Under the pieces are notes generated by a model that searched no databases, was not told the DNA's origin, and saw nothing but the letters and a program-made list of their open reading frames with translations. From contig JAPSFM010000024.1 of the NCBI GenBank assembly GCA_035063885.1, positions 1-57,179 of the forward strand: a DNA stretch of 57,179 bases. The letters run 5' to 3'. Source of the DNA: CAADGY01 sp900696665. Lineage in GTDB: Bacteria; Acidobacteriota; Terriglobia; Bryobacterales; Bryobacteraceae. Of the stretch, positions 34,959 to 44,542 are shown piece by piece; positions within the stretch are counted from its first letter, which is position 1; the number at the start of each line of letters is the position of its first letter. The position numbers were made by a program, and so were the translations under genes.

Positions 34959-36811
34959 CGGATACCTCCCGCGATACCGAGCACAAAGACGGCAATCACC
35001 GAGCCAAGCAGCACCCATCCGGCGTAACTGCGGATATTGCCGGATTGCAAGTGGCGGAGAACGGCGCCGAGACCGCGGGATCTTGCGCCAATTCCATTCA
35101 CGGCGCCGTCGATGATGCCGGCATCGACGCCCCGCCACAGAACCGATTGCGAAATGGAGATAGTAGGATTCACTATGAGCGCGCGGTAGATCTCATCCAC
35201 GTAATATTTGTTCAGCACCAACTGGTACAGGCCGCGCGCGCGGGCAGCCAGAGAACCGGCCAGAGCAGGGTTTTGAACGTACAGCAGCCAGGCGAGGAGG
35301 ATTCCGATGGCGCCTGCCGCCACGGAAGTGAACACGAGTGCCTGGCTATGTTCGCCCGCCGCCTCCCCGAATAGGGGCTCCAGCCAGCCGGGAACATGGA
35401 AGAATCCGCCCACCGCCGAGAGCACGGCCAGTACGGCGAGAGGAATCCACATGGAGGCAGGCGACTCGTGCGGATGGCGCTCCTCGCCCCGGTAGGTCCC
35501 GAAAAACGTGAGAAACAGCGCGCGAAATACGTAGAACGCAGTCATCCCCGCGGTGACCACGCCTACCCAGTACATCCATGGAGCGTGATGATGCGCCGCC
35601 AGCAGGATTTCGTCCTTGCTGAAAAATCCCGAAAACGGCGGAATGCCCGAGATCGCAATGCCTGCGGTCATGAGGGTTGCGAACGTAATGGGAATTTTCG
35701 ATCGCAGGCCGCCCATCTTTCGCAAATCCTGTTCCCCGGCGAGCGCATGAATCACGCTTCCTGCGCCCAGAAACAGGAGCGCCTTGAAGAAAGCATGGGT
35801 GACCAGGTGAAAGATGCCCGCGGAGAAAGCGCCTACGCCCAGACCGAGGAACATGTATCCGAGTTGCGAGACCGTGGAGTACGCGAATACGCGTTTAATG
35901 TCGTTCTGCACTAGGCCGATAGTCGCCGCGAACACCGCCGTCGCCAGGCCGATGAACGCCACCACCTCCATCGCCACCGGCGCTTTCAGAAAGAGTGCCG
36001 ACGCGCGAGCGACCATGTAGACGCCCGCGGTTACCATGGTCGCCGCGTGAATGAGGGCGGATACCGGCGTGGGGCCTTCCATCGCGTCGGGCAGCCAGAC
36101 GTAAAGCGGAATCTGTGCGGACTTGCCCGTCGCTCCCAACAGCAGCAGCAGACAGATAAGTGTGATCGTACCCACACCTGCCTCCACAGGCCTGGCCGCC
36201 GCGGCTTCGAAAACCTTACCGAAATCGAGCGTGCCGAAAGTGACCACAATCAACAGCATGCCCAGCAGGAAGCCGAAATCTCCGATCCGGTTTACGATGA
36301 AAGCCTTGTTGGCTGCGTTCGATGCGCTCTGCTTCCTGAAGTAGAATCCGATCAGCAGATAGCTGCAGAGGCCAACACCTTCCCACCCGATGAACAGCAT
36401 CAGGAAGTTGGCGCCGAGAACCAGTACCAGCATGAAAAACATGAACAGGTTCAGGTACGCGAAGAACCGGTAATATCCGCCTTCGTGGGCCATGTAGCCG
36501 GTGGAGTAAATGTGAATCAGCAGGCCGACACCGGTCACGACGAGCAGCATCACCGCCGTCAGGCGGTCGACCGCCAAATCGAAACCAACGTTCAGGATGC
36601 CGCTCTCGATCCAGGTGTAATACCGTTCGACGTGCGCTGTTTCTAGTGGCATCGACGTGAAGAGAACCTTGAGGACCCACAGGAACGATAGCAGCACGGA
36701 TCCGACCGCGACGAGATTGACCGCGGATTTCGGCAGCCTGCGCCCGGCAAGGCCGTTGACCAGAAAGCCGGCGAAGGGAAGAGCGGGAATAAGCCAAAGG
36801 TGTCGCATCAA
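34955..36811 (-). CDS. nuoL: NADH-quinone oxidoreductase subunit L
   Basis: A 618-residue, longest antiporter-like subunit with about 16 membrane helices and the lateral amphipathic helix near the C-terminus. Visible motifs are GWEGVGLCSYLLIGFYF, LYVWLPDAMEGPTPVSALIH, FAATIGLVQNDIKRVFAYST with the channel lysine, and LGYMFLGLGVGAFSAGIFHL. The C-terminal part carries YYVDEIYRALIV, typical before the lateral helix. Start at 36811 overlaps the nuoK stop by 4 bp. The length is close to the E. coli protein. Confidence 0.95.
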   Translation of the reverse strand: MMRHLWLIPALPFAGFLVNGLAGRRLPKSAVNLVAVGSVLLSFLWVLKVLFTSMPLETAHVERYYTWIESGILNVGFDLAVDRLTAVMLLVVTGVGLLIHIYSTGYMAHEGGYYRFFAYLNLFMFFMLVLVLGANFLMLFIGWEGVGLCSYLLIGFYFRKQSASNAANKAFIVNRIGDFGFLLGMLLIVVTFGTLDFGKVFEAAAARPVEAGVGTITLICLLLLLGATGKSAQIPLYVWLPDAMEGPTPVSALIHAATMVTAGVYMVARASALFLKAPVAMEVVAFIGLATAVFAATIGLVQNDIKRVFAYSTVSQLGYMFLGLGVGAFSAGIFHLVTHAFFKALLFLGAGSVIHALAGEQDLRKMGGLRSKIPITFATLMTAGIAISGIPPFSGFFSKDEILLAAHHHAPWMYWVGVVTAGMTAFYVFRALFLTFFGTYRGEERHPHESPASMWIPLAVLAVLSAVGGFFHVPGWLEPLFGEAAGEHSQALVFTSVAAGAIGILLAWLLYVQNPALAGSLAARARGLYQLVLNKYYVDEIYRALIVNPTISISQSVLWRGVDAGIIDGAVNGIGARSRGLGAVLRHLQSGNIRSYAGWVLLGSVIAVFVLGIAGGIR

Positions 36812-37119
36812 AGTTTCATCGAATCCACTTCATCGACTTCCAGCGTCGACCTGTTTTTGAAGACCGTCAAAATGATCGCCAGCCCTACCGCAGCCTCAGC
36901 CGCCGCCACCACCATTACGAAGAAGGTGAAGATGTGTCCGTCCACCTGCTTCAGATGATAGGAAAAGGCCACGAAACTGAGGTTCACGGCGTTCAGCATC
37001 AGTTCGATGGACATGAATACCGTGATCAGATTCTTGCGAAAAAGGAAGCCGGCGATGCCGAGTCCGAAAAGGATCGCGCTGAGGATCAGGTACCACGAGA
37101 GCGGGACACTCGACATCAT
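36808..37119 (-). CDS. nuoK: NADH-quinone oxidoreductase subunit K
   Basis: A 103-residue three-helix subunit related to MrpC. The start is the first of two adjacent ATGs (37119 or 37116), with AAGGAG about 10 bp ahead. The longer frame to 37155 adds a basic stretch that other NuoK proteins lack. Two conserved glutamates of the proton path are in FMSIELMLNAVNLSFVAF and AAAEAAVGLAIILTVF. It begins just after the nuoJ stop and ends overlapping nuoL by 4 bp. Confidence 0.94.
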   Translation of the reverse strand: MMSSVPLSWYLILSAILFGLGIAGFLFRKNLITVFMSIELMLNAVNLSFVAFSYHLKQVDGHIFTFFVMVVAAAEAAVGLAIILTVFKNRSTLEVDEVDSMKL

Positions 37120-37120
37120 C

Positions 37121-37621
37121 CTAGTCAATCTCCTTCCGGGCGAGAACCACCGCACCCAGGATCGCGATCAAAATCAGTGCGGAAGTCACTTCGAACGGGA
37201 GCAGGTACCGCGTAAACAGCACACGCCCGAACTCACCGGGGGAGCCGCCTGTAAACTCTCCGAACCGGACGGGATCGACGGCCGGCAACAGTCTGTGGAC
37301 GGTGTAGCCCAGTACGGCGAAGAAGGCGCCGAGAAGCGGAACGCCGAGTAAGCGCACCAGCAGGGACTTACTCGATCTCCGCTCGGCCCCCGCATTGAGC
37401 AACATGATGACAAAGACGAACAGCACCATGATGGCGCCCGCATAGACGATCATCTGCGCGGCGGCGATGAATTCTCCTCCCAGCAGCAGGTACAACACGG
37501 CGAGCGCACCCATTACCCCGATTAGCGAGAGCGCGCTGTTAATGGGATGCCGCTGTATTACGAGGTTGATTGCGCAAGCCACCGCGAAAATCGCGAAGAT
37601 GAGGAACAGAATCAGGTCCAT
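37121..37621 (-). CDS. nuoJ: NADH-quinone oxidoreductase subunit J
   Basis: A 166-residue membrane subunit with five hydrophobic helices. The conserved third-helix motif is MIVYAGAIMVLFVFVIMLL, preceded by YLLLGGEFIAAAQ, matching the usual 'ALL.aeFlaa.Qi.VYvGAi.vLFlFvvMLl'. The tail ends ILGAVVLARKEID, which is normal. It follows the nuoH stop by only 3 bp, so there is no room for nuoI, which usually separates H and J. Confidence 0.94.
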   Translation of the reverse strand: MDLILFLIFAIFAVACAINLVIQRHPINSALSLIGVMGALAVLYLLLGGEFIAAAQMIVYAGAIMVLFVFVIMLLNAGAERRSSKSLLVRLLGVPLLGAFFAVLGYTVHRLLPAVDPVRFGEFTGGSPGEFGRVLFTRYLLPFEVTSALILIAILGAVVLARKEID

Positions 37622-37624
37622 TGT

Positions 37625-38815
37625 CTATGCGAACACGGCTACCAACACGCCGGTAACAAGCAGGTTCGCCATCGCGACGGGAAAGAGATACGTCCAGGCG
37701 AACCGCATGAGTTGGTCGTAACGAAACCGGGGCAGCGTGCCCCGGACCCATATGAACAGGAAGAGCAGAAACCCCGACTTGGCGGCAAACCAGAACAGGG
37801 GGGTCAGAATACCACCGAGCGCCGGCACAAGGAACAACAGGCCCGCCACGAGGAAAGCGATTGCCACCGCCGGCAGGGAATACCGGTCTTTCGGCCGCGC
37901 GGGGTGAAGGCCATGATAGAGCGCGATCGCGCTGCCTGAGAAGAACACGATGCTCGGCACGAAACTGGAACCGTATGCGGCGGGCCAAAGCGGATGCCAG
38001 CCTCCCAGAAACAGCAGCGTCGCGATACACGTCATGGTGATGATGTTGGCGTATTCCGCCATGAAGAAACTCGCGAATTTCATACTGCTGTATTCCGTAT
38101 GGAAGCCCGCGACAAGCTCTGTTTCCGCTTCGGGCAGGTCGAACGGAATCCGGTTCGTTTCGGCAAAACCGGCGATCAGGAAAACAGCGAAGGAAATAAT
38201 CTGGGGCATCGGCAGTTGGAAAACGGACCAGCGCGGAATGAAGCCCAGGTAGTAGCCAGCCTGCGAATCGGCGATCTCCCGCAAGCTGAGCGTATTCGCC
38301 ATCAGCAGGGCGGAGGCCAACGCGACAGCAAGCGGCAGTTCATAGCTGATCATCTGCGCCGCGCTTCGCAGACTTCCCAATAGCGCGTATTTATTATTTG
38401 ATGCCCATCCCGCGAGTACAACCGAGTAAACTCCGACGGAGGAGATGGCCAGAATGAATAACAGGCCGATGTTCAGGTCCGTGAGTTGTAAATGCGTGTT
38501 TACGCCGAAAACTTCGATCTCGGGCCCGAAGGGGACTACGGAGATCGGGATGAGCGCCAGCGCAATGGCAAGAAACGGCGCTATCATGTACAACGTCTTG
38601 TTGACGTGAGCGGGAAGGAGATCTTCCTTGGTCAGCAATTTGATAACATCCGCCAGCGGCTGCAACAGACCGTGAGGCCCCACTCTCGAAGGCCCCAGCC
38701 GCAACTGGATGTGTGCGAGCAGCTTCCGTTCCGCCCACTGCAAATAGGCCAGCGTTGTGAGCAGAATCGCCGCCACGATCCCGGCCTTGATCAGAGTCAG
38801 TGTGAAGAAATCCAT
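37625..38815 (-). CDS. nuoH: NADH-quinone oxidoreductase subunit H
   Basis: A 396-residue quinone-site membrane subunit with eight helices. Characteristic parts are ERKLLAHIQLRLGPSRVGPH, PLADVIKLLTKEDLLP, the acidic loop RIPFDLPEAETELVAGFHTE that lines the quinone channel, and YSSMKFASFFMAEYANII. Somewhat longer than the E. coli protein (325) because of added hydrophobic segments toward the C-terminus. It is separated from the upstream nuoG by 76 bp and from nuoJ by 3 bp. Confidence 0.95.
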   Translation of the reverse strand: MDFFTLTLIKAGIVAAILLTTLAYLQWAERKLLAHIQLRLGPSRVGPHGLLQPLADVIKLLTKEDLLPAHVNKTLYMIAPFLAIALALIPISVVPFGPEIEVFGVNTHLQLTDLNIGLLFILAISSVGVYSVVLAGWASNNKYALLGSLRSAAQMISYELPLAVALASALLMANTLSLREIADSQAGYYLGFIPRWSVFQLPMPQIISFAVFLIAGFAETNRIPFDLPEAETELVAGFHTEYSSMKFASFFMAEYANIITMTCIATLLFLGGWHPLWPAAYGSSFVPSIVFFSGSAIALYHGLHPARPKDRYSLPAVAIAFLVAGLLFLVPALGGILTPLFWFAAKSGFLLFLFIWVRGTLPRFRYDQLMRFAWTYLFPVAMANLLVTGVLVAVFA

Positions 38816-38891
38816 TTCGATGTGACCGCGAACAACAGCCGCGGACGCAGGTCCCCTCTCCGCGCACGTTGGGAAATGCGCCCCCTACTAC

Positions 38892-41000
38892 TTAGCGGCG
38901 ATCGGCCTCCGGTTCGGCAGCCTCGCCGTACAACACTCCCGGATATTCCAAAACAGACAGCAGCGTTTTCGAATAACGGCCCAATGTGCCTGACGTGAAT
39001 AGAGTGTCGCCCGCGGACTGAATCAACTCGGGGCGCGAATCCAGCGTTACGCGCCCGTTTAGTGGAAGACTTTGGGCTGCTCCGCCCGCAGCGATCACCG
39101 GCAAAGCAACATTATACCCGCGAACCGTCTGCCGGATCTCACGTAGTACGCTTTCGGGGGTCCACATGCCAAGATTGATTCTCATTTCTTTGGAAAGGAG
39201 CCCGAGAATCTCGAGGTCGGTCTTGACGCCCATGGTCTGGACGGCGCTGCGCAAGTGCTGCACTTCTCCACAGACGTTGGTCACGGTTCCGTTCTTTTCG
39301 TAAGCTGATGCAGCCGGAAATACAACGTCGGCCCGCTCCGCGGTCTCGGTGAGGAACAGGTCGTGAACCACCACGAAAGCTCTATCCGCAGCCAGCTTAT
39401 TGTGCTCGAGCGGATTCGCTCCTACCACCCAGAAGGCATCCAGGTCCTCAGCCGCCAACATCTCCGGGAGGCTCATTCCGGGGTTTTCGACTCCCTGGTA
39501 GCCGGGACCGAGATGCGGCAACAGCCCCATATCCACGGCTCCACGGGAATTCGAATAATCCACCAGGCAAATGTACTTAACGGGTATGCCGAGAGAATCC
39601 CCGAACTCAACCAGCCGCCGGACCGCTTCGCCTTTTATAGCGTCCCCGAACAGGATAACGAGTTCCGGCTCGGCCTTCAGTTGATCCCGCAGACTTTCGA
39701 GCGCGCCCAGCTCCGCCCCCGGCTCCACGCGAACGCCGTGCACTGAGTACTTGTCTTCCCGGACCGGTCCGCGCGTCACCGTATAGGTGTGTGACTGGTG
39801 ATGCCGCCAGTTGGCACGCAACTGGTAAGCCAGCAGCGGATGCTGCTGCGCCAGGTCGGAGCCGATCACCAGGCTCGCCTTTGCCGTATACACATCCTTT
39901 ACCGTGGCCAGCACGCCAGTGCGGCCGGCCAGTGCGTCGATGAGCGCGGGAACATCACCGGTGCGGCGATGGTCGATGTTGTTGGTTCCCAACCCTTGCC
40001 GTGCGAACTTCTGGAGATAGTAATTCTCTTCGTTGCTGGTTCGATTAGACCCCACCACACCGAACCTGCCCCCGCGCTCACGGATTTCCGTAAACCTCCG
40101 CGCAACTTCCCCGATGGCGCGAGACCAGGAAACCGGCTCCAGTTTCCCGCCGATTCGCATTAGCGGAGACTGAAGGCGTTCGGGGTGCGAGTTGAAATCG
40201 AACGCATACCGGCCCTTGATGCACAAGAACTCGCCGTTGATACCCGATTTGTCGCGGTTGTTGCCCCGTATGATCTGCCCGTTGCGGGTTCCGAGCGTCG
40301 TCTTGCATCCGTTGGAGCAATGAGCGCAAATGGTTCCGGTGTGCTCCATCTCCCACGGACGGGTGCGGTAACGGTACATGCCGCTGGTCAGCGCACCCAC
40401 CGGGCAGATGTCAATGCACATCCCGCACTCGTCGCATTGGAGATGGTCTTCTTTGTTCGGCGCGATCTCGGAAACCACGCCCCGATAGATAACGCCCAGG
40501 GCGTCCACGCCCATTCCTTCATCACAAATCCGGACGCAGCGATAGCAGAGAATGCAGCGGGGTGCATCGAAGTAGACGACGGGCGACCATTGCTTTTCGT
40601 CGACGTGGACTTTCATCTCGTCGAAGCGGCCCTCGCCGGCTCCGTACCGGAAAGTCATGTCCTGCAACTCACACTCTCCGCCCTTGTCACAGACAGGGCA
40701 ATCGAGCGGATGATTAGTGAGGACAAACTCGAGCATCGACTTGCGCGCCTCCGCCACCAGAGGCGTTTCCGTCCGCACCACCATGCCTTCAGCGACGGTC
40801 AGCGTGCATGCCGTCATGAGCTTGGGCATCCGTTCCACTTCCACCAGACACATCCGGCAGGCAGCCTGAAGCGTAAGGCCTTCCCAATAACAGAACGCCG
40901 GAATCTCGATGCCCACCTTTTTGGCGGCGTCAATCACCAGAGTCCCCGGCGCGGCCTGCACGGCCTTGCCATCGATCGTGAGATTTACTGAATCAGCCAT
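38892..41000 (-). CDS. nuoG: NADH-quinone oxidoreductase subunit G
   Basis: A 702-residue iron-sulfur subunit. The N-terminal [2Fe-2S] ligands are in CYWEGLTLQAACRMCLVEVE and the Cys about 10 residues later (N1b). HPLDCPVCDKGGECELQD gives the His-ligated N5. Next come CILCYRCVRICDEG and CDECGMCIDICPVGAL, two ferredoxin-type [4Fe-4S] motifs where E. coli has one (N4). CAHCSNGC followed 27 residues later by LCIKGR supplies the extra N7 cluster found only in some bacteria. The rest is a molybdopterin-oxidoreductase-like fold without cofactor, ending earlier than in E. coli. It overlaps nothing, starting 12 bp after nuoF. Confidence 0.93.
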   Translation of the reverse strand: MADSVNLTIDGKAVQAAPGTLVIDAAKKVGIEIPAFCYWEGLTLQAACRMCLVEVERMPKLMTACTLTVAEGMVVRTETPLVAEARKSMLEFVLTNHPLDCPVCDKGGECELQDMTFRYGAGEGRFDEMKVHVDEKQWSPVVYFDAPRCILCYRCVRICDEGMGVDALGVIYRGVVSEIAPNKEDHLQCDECGMCIDICPVGALTSGMYRYRTRPWEMEHTGTICAHCSNGCKTTLGTRNGQIIRGNNRDKSGINGEFLCIKGRYAFDFNSHPERLQSPLMRIGGKLEPVSWSRAIGEVARRFTEIRERGGRFGVVGSNRTSNEENYYLQKFARQGLGTNNIDHRRTGDVPALIDALAGRTGVLATVKDVYTAKASLVIGSDLAQQHPLLAYQLRANWRHHQSHTYTVTRGPVREDKYSVHGVRVEPGAELGALESLRDQLKAEPELVILFGDAIKGEAVRRLVEFGDSLGIPVKYICLVDYSNSRGAVDMGLLPHLGPGYQGVENPGMSLPEMLAAEDLDAFWVVGANPLEHNKLAADRAFVVVHDLFLTETAERADVVFPAASAYEKNGTVTNVCGEVQHLRSAVQTMGVKTDLEILGLLSKEMRINLGMWTPESVLREIRQTVRGYNVALPVIAAGGAAQSLPLNGRVTLDSRPELIQSAGDTLFTSGTLGRYSKTLLSVLEYPGVLYGEAAEPEADRR

Positions 41001-41012
41001 TTATACAAAGCA

Positions 41013-42323
41013 CTAAGCCAGCGCGAAACGATTCACCTCTTCATAAGGACACGGTTTGCCATCCAAATGCGCTTCGAATTCGTCGTAAAACTTCTCCACA
41101 AAGGAAATAGTCGGCATGGCCGCCGCGTCGCCCAGCGGGCAGAATGTCCGGCCCAGCATATTTTTGGCGACCTCGCCAATAAGCGGTATATCGCCTTGCT
41201 GTCCGAAGCCCGCATGGAAACGGTCCAGTAACTTCCGCAGCCAGATCGTACCTTCCCGGCACGGAATGCACCAGCCACAACTTTCGTGGGCGTAGAACTT
41301 CATGATGCGGAGCGCGGCTTTGACCATGCACGTGTCTTCATCCATGACGACGACGCCGCCCGAGCCGAGCATGCTCTTGGCCTGGGCGACCGTATCGAAA
41401 TCCATCGCGAGGTCGCATTCTTCGGCCTTCAGCACCGGACAGGAAGACCCGCCGGGAATAACAGCCTTCAATTTCTTGCCGCCGCGGACGCCCCCGCCCA
41501 CTTCGTTAATCATCCTCAGGAGATTGAAACCCATCGGCAGCTCGTAGACACCGGGCCGGTTCACGTGTCCCGAAAGGCAGAACAGGCGCGTTCCGCCGTT
41601 TTTGGGTGTTCCCAGAGCCGCGAAGGCTGCACCACCGTCGCGAATAATGGCCGGAACGGCGCAATATGTCTCCACGTTATTCAGAACGGTCGGACACTGG
41701 AAGGCTCCGGACACCGCCGGAAACGGAGGACGAATACGGGGAATTCCCCGTTTTCCCTCAAGAGATTCGAGCAACGCCGACTCCTCACCGCACTCATACG
41801 CCCCGGCGCCGGTGTGAGTGTAAACGTCGAAGTCGAAGCCCGTACCCTGGATGTTTTTGCCGAGATAGCCGCGTTCGTACGCTTCGGCGATAGCCCGGTC
41901 CATAAGGTTGATCAGATACCGGTATTCGCCGCGTATATAAATGTAGCCTGTATGCGCATCTACAGCCAGCCCGGCGATCATCATGCCTTCGATCAACTGG
42001 TGTGGATCATATTCCATCAGCAGGCGGTCTTTACAGGTGCCGGGTTCGCTTTCGTCGGCATTGACGACGATGTACTTCGGCTTCGGAGAATTCCGCGGGA
42101 CAAAACTCCACTTCATCCCGGTGGGAAAGCCTGCTCCGCCGCGTCCGCGAAGGCTGGAGATCTTCACCTCATTGATGATGTCGTCCGGCGTCATGGCGGC
42201 CGCTTTCCGGAACGCCTGATACCCTTCATGCGCCAGATAGGTGTTGATCGATTGCGAGTCCGGCAGGCCGAATCGCCGGGACAGAACTTTAACTTCGAGC
42301 GGGCTTGGTTCGTTGTAAAGCAT
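41013..42323 (-). CDS. nuoF: NADH-quinone oxidoreductase subunit F
   Basis: A 436-residue flavoprotein that binds NADH, FMN and cluster N3. Motifs are SSLRGRGGAGFPTGMKW (nucleotide-binding glycines), VVNADESEPGTCKDR, GAGAYECGEESALLESLEG and the N3 ligands ESCGWCIPCREGT with the fourth Cys in GRTFCPLGDAAA. I used the ATG at 42323 (MLYNEPSPLEVK), just downstream of the nuoE stop. The longer frame reads back through nuoE and has no family resemblance there. Confidence 0.95.
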   Translation of the reverse strand: MLYNEPSPLEVKVLSRRFGLPDSQSINTYLAHEGYQAFRKAAAMTPDDIINEVKISSLRGRGGAGFPTGMKWSFVPRNSPKPKYIVVNADESEPGTCKDRLLMEYDPHQLIEGMMIAGLAVDAHTGYIYIRGEYRYLINLMDRAIAEAYERGYLGKNIQGTGFDFDVYTHTGAGAYECGEESALLESLEGKRGIPRIRPPFPAVSGAFQCPTVLNNVETYCAVPAIIRDGGAAFAALGTPKNGGTRLFCLSGHVNRPGVYELPMGFNLLRMINEVGGGVRGGKKLKAVIPGGSSCPVLKAEECDLAMDFDTVAQAKSMLGSGGVVVMDEDTCMVKAALRIMKFYAHESCGWCIPCREGTIWLRKLLDRFHAGFGQQGDIPLIGEVAKNMLGRTFCPLGDAAAMPTISFVEKFYDEFEAHLDGKPCPYEEVNRFALA

Positions 42324-42334
42324 CTCTTCAAGAA

Positions 42335-42817
42335 CTAGTGCAGTTTTCGCAGGCTGTCGATCAGCGCGTTGAATTTCTCCGGTGTCACGTTGTGGTGGAA
42401 ATCGTAATTCACCTGAATGGCAGGCGCCCAGGAGCATGCACCGATGCACTCCACCTCCTCCAGCGAAAACTGCCCGTCTGCGGTCACTTCCTTATGGCCA
42501 CAGCCGAGCTTTTTCCGTGCCTGCTCCCAGATCTCCTCGCCGCCGGTCAGCAGACAACTGATATTGGTGCAAACCTGGATGTGATACTTCCCCATAGGCT
42601 TCGTGTGAAGCATGGAGTAATAGCTCAAAACCTCTCGTACCTGCAGCTCGCTAATTCCAATGCGCGCCGCGATTTCCGCGATCACTTCGGGTGTGACCGA
42701 GCCTACTTCATCCTGGGCGAACATCAGCATCGGAATCAGCGCTGACCGCTGTCTTCCAGGCGGATAGCTCCTCAACAGCTTTTCGAACTTTGCTTCCAAC
42801 TCAGGGGAAAAAGTCAT
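42335..42817 (-). CDS. nuoE: NADH-quinone oxidoreductase subunit E
   Basis: A 160-residue thioredoxin-fold subunit carrying the N1a [2Fe-2S] cluster. Ligands are CTNISC (C-x4-C) and, about 35 residues later, CIGAC (C-x3-C). The N-terminal helical part RSALIPMLMFAQDEVGSVTP is typical, as is YYSMLHTKPMGKYHIQVC. It starts directly after the nuoD stop, so coupling is tight. Length is standard. Confidence 0.95.
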   Translation of the reverse strand: MTFSPELEAKFEKLLRSYPPGRQRSALIPMLMFAQDEVGSVTPEVIAEIAARIGISELQVREVLSYYSMLHTKPMGKYHIQVCTNISCLLTGGEEIWEQARKKLGCGHKEVTADGQFSLEEVECIGACSWAPAIQVNYDFHHNVTPEKFNALIDSLRKLH

Positions 42818-44050
42818 TTACCGGTCCACATCGCCAAGAACGAAATCGATGCTGCCCAATGCGGCAATGGTATCGGCGATCAGCCTTCCTTTCACCATAT
42901 CTGGCAGCGCCTGCAAATTTGCGAAACTCGGCGTTCGCATAAACACACGATGCGGTTTCGAAGTCCCGTTGCTAACCACGTAGTAGCCTAACTCCCCGCG
43001 CGGAGATTCGATGCACACATACGCCTCTCCGGCAGGCACCGTGAAACCCTCTGTCACGATCTTGAAATGATAAATGAGGGCTTCAATCTGGGTCTTCATC
43101 TTCTCGCGCTCCGGGAGTACCACGTTCGGAGCACTGGTCACCCAGGCGCCCTCCGGCATACCGTCCATTGCCTGCCGGATAATCCGCACGCTCTGGCGCA
43201 TCTCCTCCAGGCGGACTTCGTACCGGGCGTAAACATCGCTCGCCTCGCGTGTGGGAATCTCGAAATCGAATTTGTCGTAGCTCGAATACGGTTCGTCTTT
43301 GCGGATATCCCATTTCATGCCCGCGGCGCGGATCATCGGCCCGGTGACGCCGCAATCCAGCAGATCTTCGAGAGCAAGAAATCCTACACCCTTGGTCCGG
43401 TTCATCCAGATCGGGTTTTTTGTCAGCAGGTCTTCATATTCGGCCAATTTCGACGGAAATGCGTCAATGAACTTGCCGACGGCCTGCTCCCATCCTCGCG
43501 GCGGCTCCAACGCAAGCCCTCCGACGCGGATGTAGCTGGTCATCATGCGCTGTCCGGAAAACATTTCGAAAATCCGCAGCAGGTCTTCGCGCTCGCGGAA
43601 GCAATAGAGGAACACCGTCATGGCGCCGATGTCCATGGCGTGTGTTCCCAGCCACACCAGGTGGCTGTTGATCCGCGTAAGCTCCACCAGCAGGACGCGC
43701 ATCCATTGCGCCTTCGGCGGAATCTCCAGTTGCAGCAGTTTTTCGACGGCCAGCGAATAGCCCAGGTTATTCGACAGGTTGGCGAGATAGTCGACGCGGT
43801 CGGTTAGCGGCACGACCTGTTGATACGTCTTCACCTCGCATTCTTTTTCAATGCCCGTATGAAGATAGCCGATATCGGGCGTCGCATTGAGGATGGTCTC
43901 GCCTTCCAGTTCGAGGATGATGCGCAGCACCCCGTGCGTGGACGGATGCTGAGGCCCCATATTGAGGACCATTCGCCGCCGCGACGTGCTCCCCTCGGTA
44001 GGTTCTTCGGCTGGCGTCAAGCTGGAACTGGAGAGATCCGGTTCGCTCAT
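42818..44050 (-). CDS. nuoD: NADH-quinone oxidoreductase subunit D
   Basis: A 410-residue subunit that shapes the quinone-binding pocket and is descended from the large subunit of NiFe hydrogenases. Motifs are LNMGPQHPSTHGVLRIILEL (the His loop that faces the quinone headgroup), GYLHTGIEKECEVKTYQQ, DRVDYLANLSNNLGY and ESPRGELGYYVVSNG. The N-terminus is longer than usual by about 30 residues rich in Ser/Glu. It lies 6 bp after nuoC. NuoC and NuoD are separate here, not fused. Confidence 0.95.
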   Translation of the reverse strand: MSEPDLSSSSLTPAEEPTEGSTSRRRMVLNMGPQHPSTHGVLRIILELEGETILNATPDIGYLHTGIEKECEVKTYQQVVPLTDRVDYLANLSNNLGYSLAVEKLLQLEIPPKAQWMRVLLVELTRINSHLVWLGTHAMDIGAMTVFLYCFREREDLLRIFEMFSGQRMMTSYIRVGGLALEPPRGWEQAVGKFIDAFPSKLAEYEDLLTKNPIWMNRTKGVGFLALEDLLDCGVTGPMIRAAGMKWDIRKDEPYSSYDKFDFEIPTREASDVYARYEVRLEEMRQSVRIIRQAMDGMPEGAWVTSAPNVVLPEREKMKTQIEALIYHFKIVTEGFTVPAGEAYVCIESPRGELGYYVVSNGTSKPHRVFMRTPSFANLQALPDMVKGRLIADTIAALGSIDFVLGDVDR

Positions 44051-44056
44051 ATCGAA

Positions 44057-44542
44057 TCACTCATCCTTGTAGCTGTATCGATGCCCGTGAACGGGGTAAT
44101 CCTTGCGTAGCGGGTGCCCCTCCCAGTCTTCCGGTAGCATGATACGCCGCAGGTCTGGATGGCCCCGGAAGGTGATCCCAAACAGGTCATAGATCTCTCT
44201 CTCGTACCAGTTTGCGGCACGCCACACACCGGTAACGGAGTCCAGTTCCTGGCCCTCGGCAACACGGCACTTCAGACGCAGGCGCTCATTGTTGCCGATG
44301 GAATGGAGGAAGTAGACGATTTCAAACCGCGGGCTGGCGGGATACCAGTCTACTCCGGTAATGCCGCCAAGCCTGGCAAAGCCGTGTTCGGTTCTCAACT
44401 GCCGGCAGACGTCCCGAATCTTTTCGGGAGCAATATACAGCACCGCCTCCCCCAGGGCGGTGGCGCCATCTACAATGGCGGACGGGTCCCACGACTCCAG
44501 GGCGCGAGCGACCGGAATCTCCCTCAAGATTTCAGGCAGCAT
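44057..44542 (-). CDS. nuoC: NADH-quinone oxidoreductase subunit C
   Basis: A 161-residue peripheral subunit. The family signature is VWRAANWYEREIYDLFGITF followed by GHPDLRRIMLPEDWEGHPLR and KDYP, which matches the PS00542-type pattern 'ER..yDmfGi.f.gHpdlrriL...w.g.PLRKdfP'. Its start overlaps the end of nuoA by 11 bp, leaving no space for nuoB, the gene that usually sits between them. Confidence 0.95.
   Translation of the reverse strand: MLPEILREIPVARALESWDPSAIVDGATALGEAVLYIAPEKIRDVCRQLRTEHGFARLGGITGVDWYPASPRFEIVYFLHSIGNNERLRLKCRVAEGQELDSVTGVWRAANWYEREIYDLFGITFRGHPDLRRIMLPEDWEGHPLRKDYPVHGHRYSYKDE

Noticed and set aside
34959..35138. Sixty-codon N-terminal extension of nuoM
   Set aside because: It is read over the end of nuoL, is strongly basic and lacks a hydrophobic start; the ATG at 34958 fits the family.
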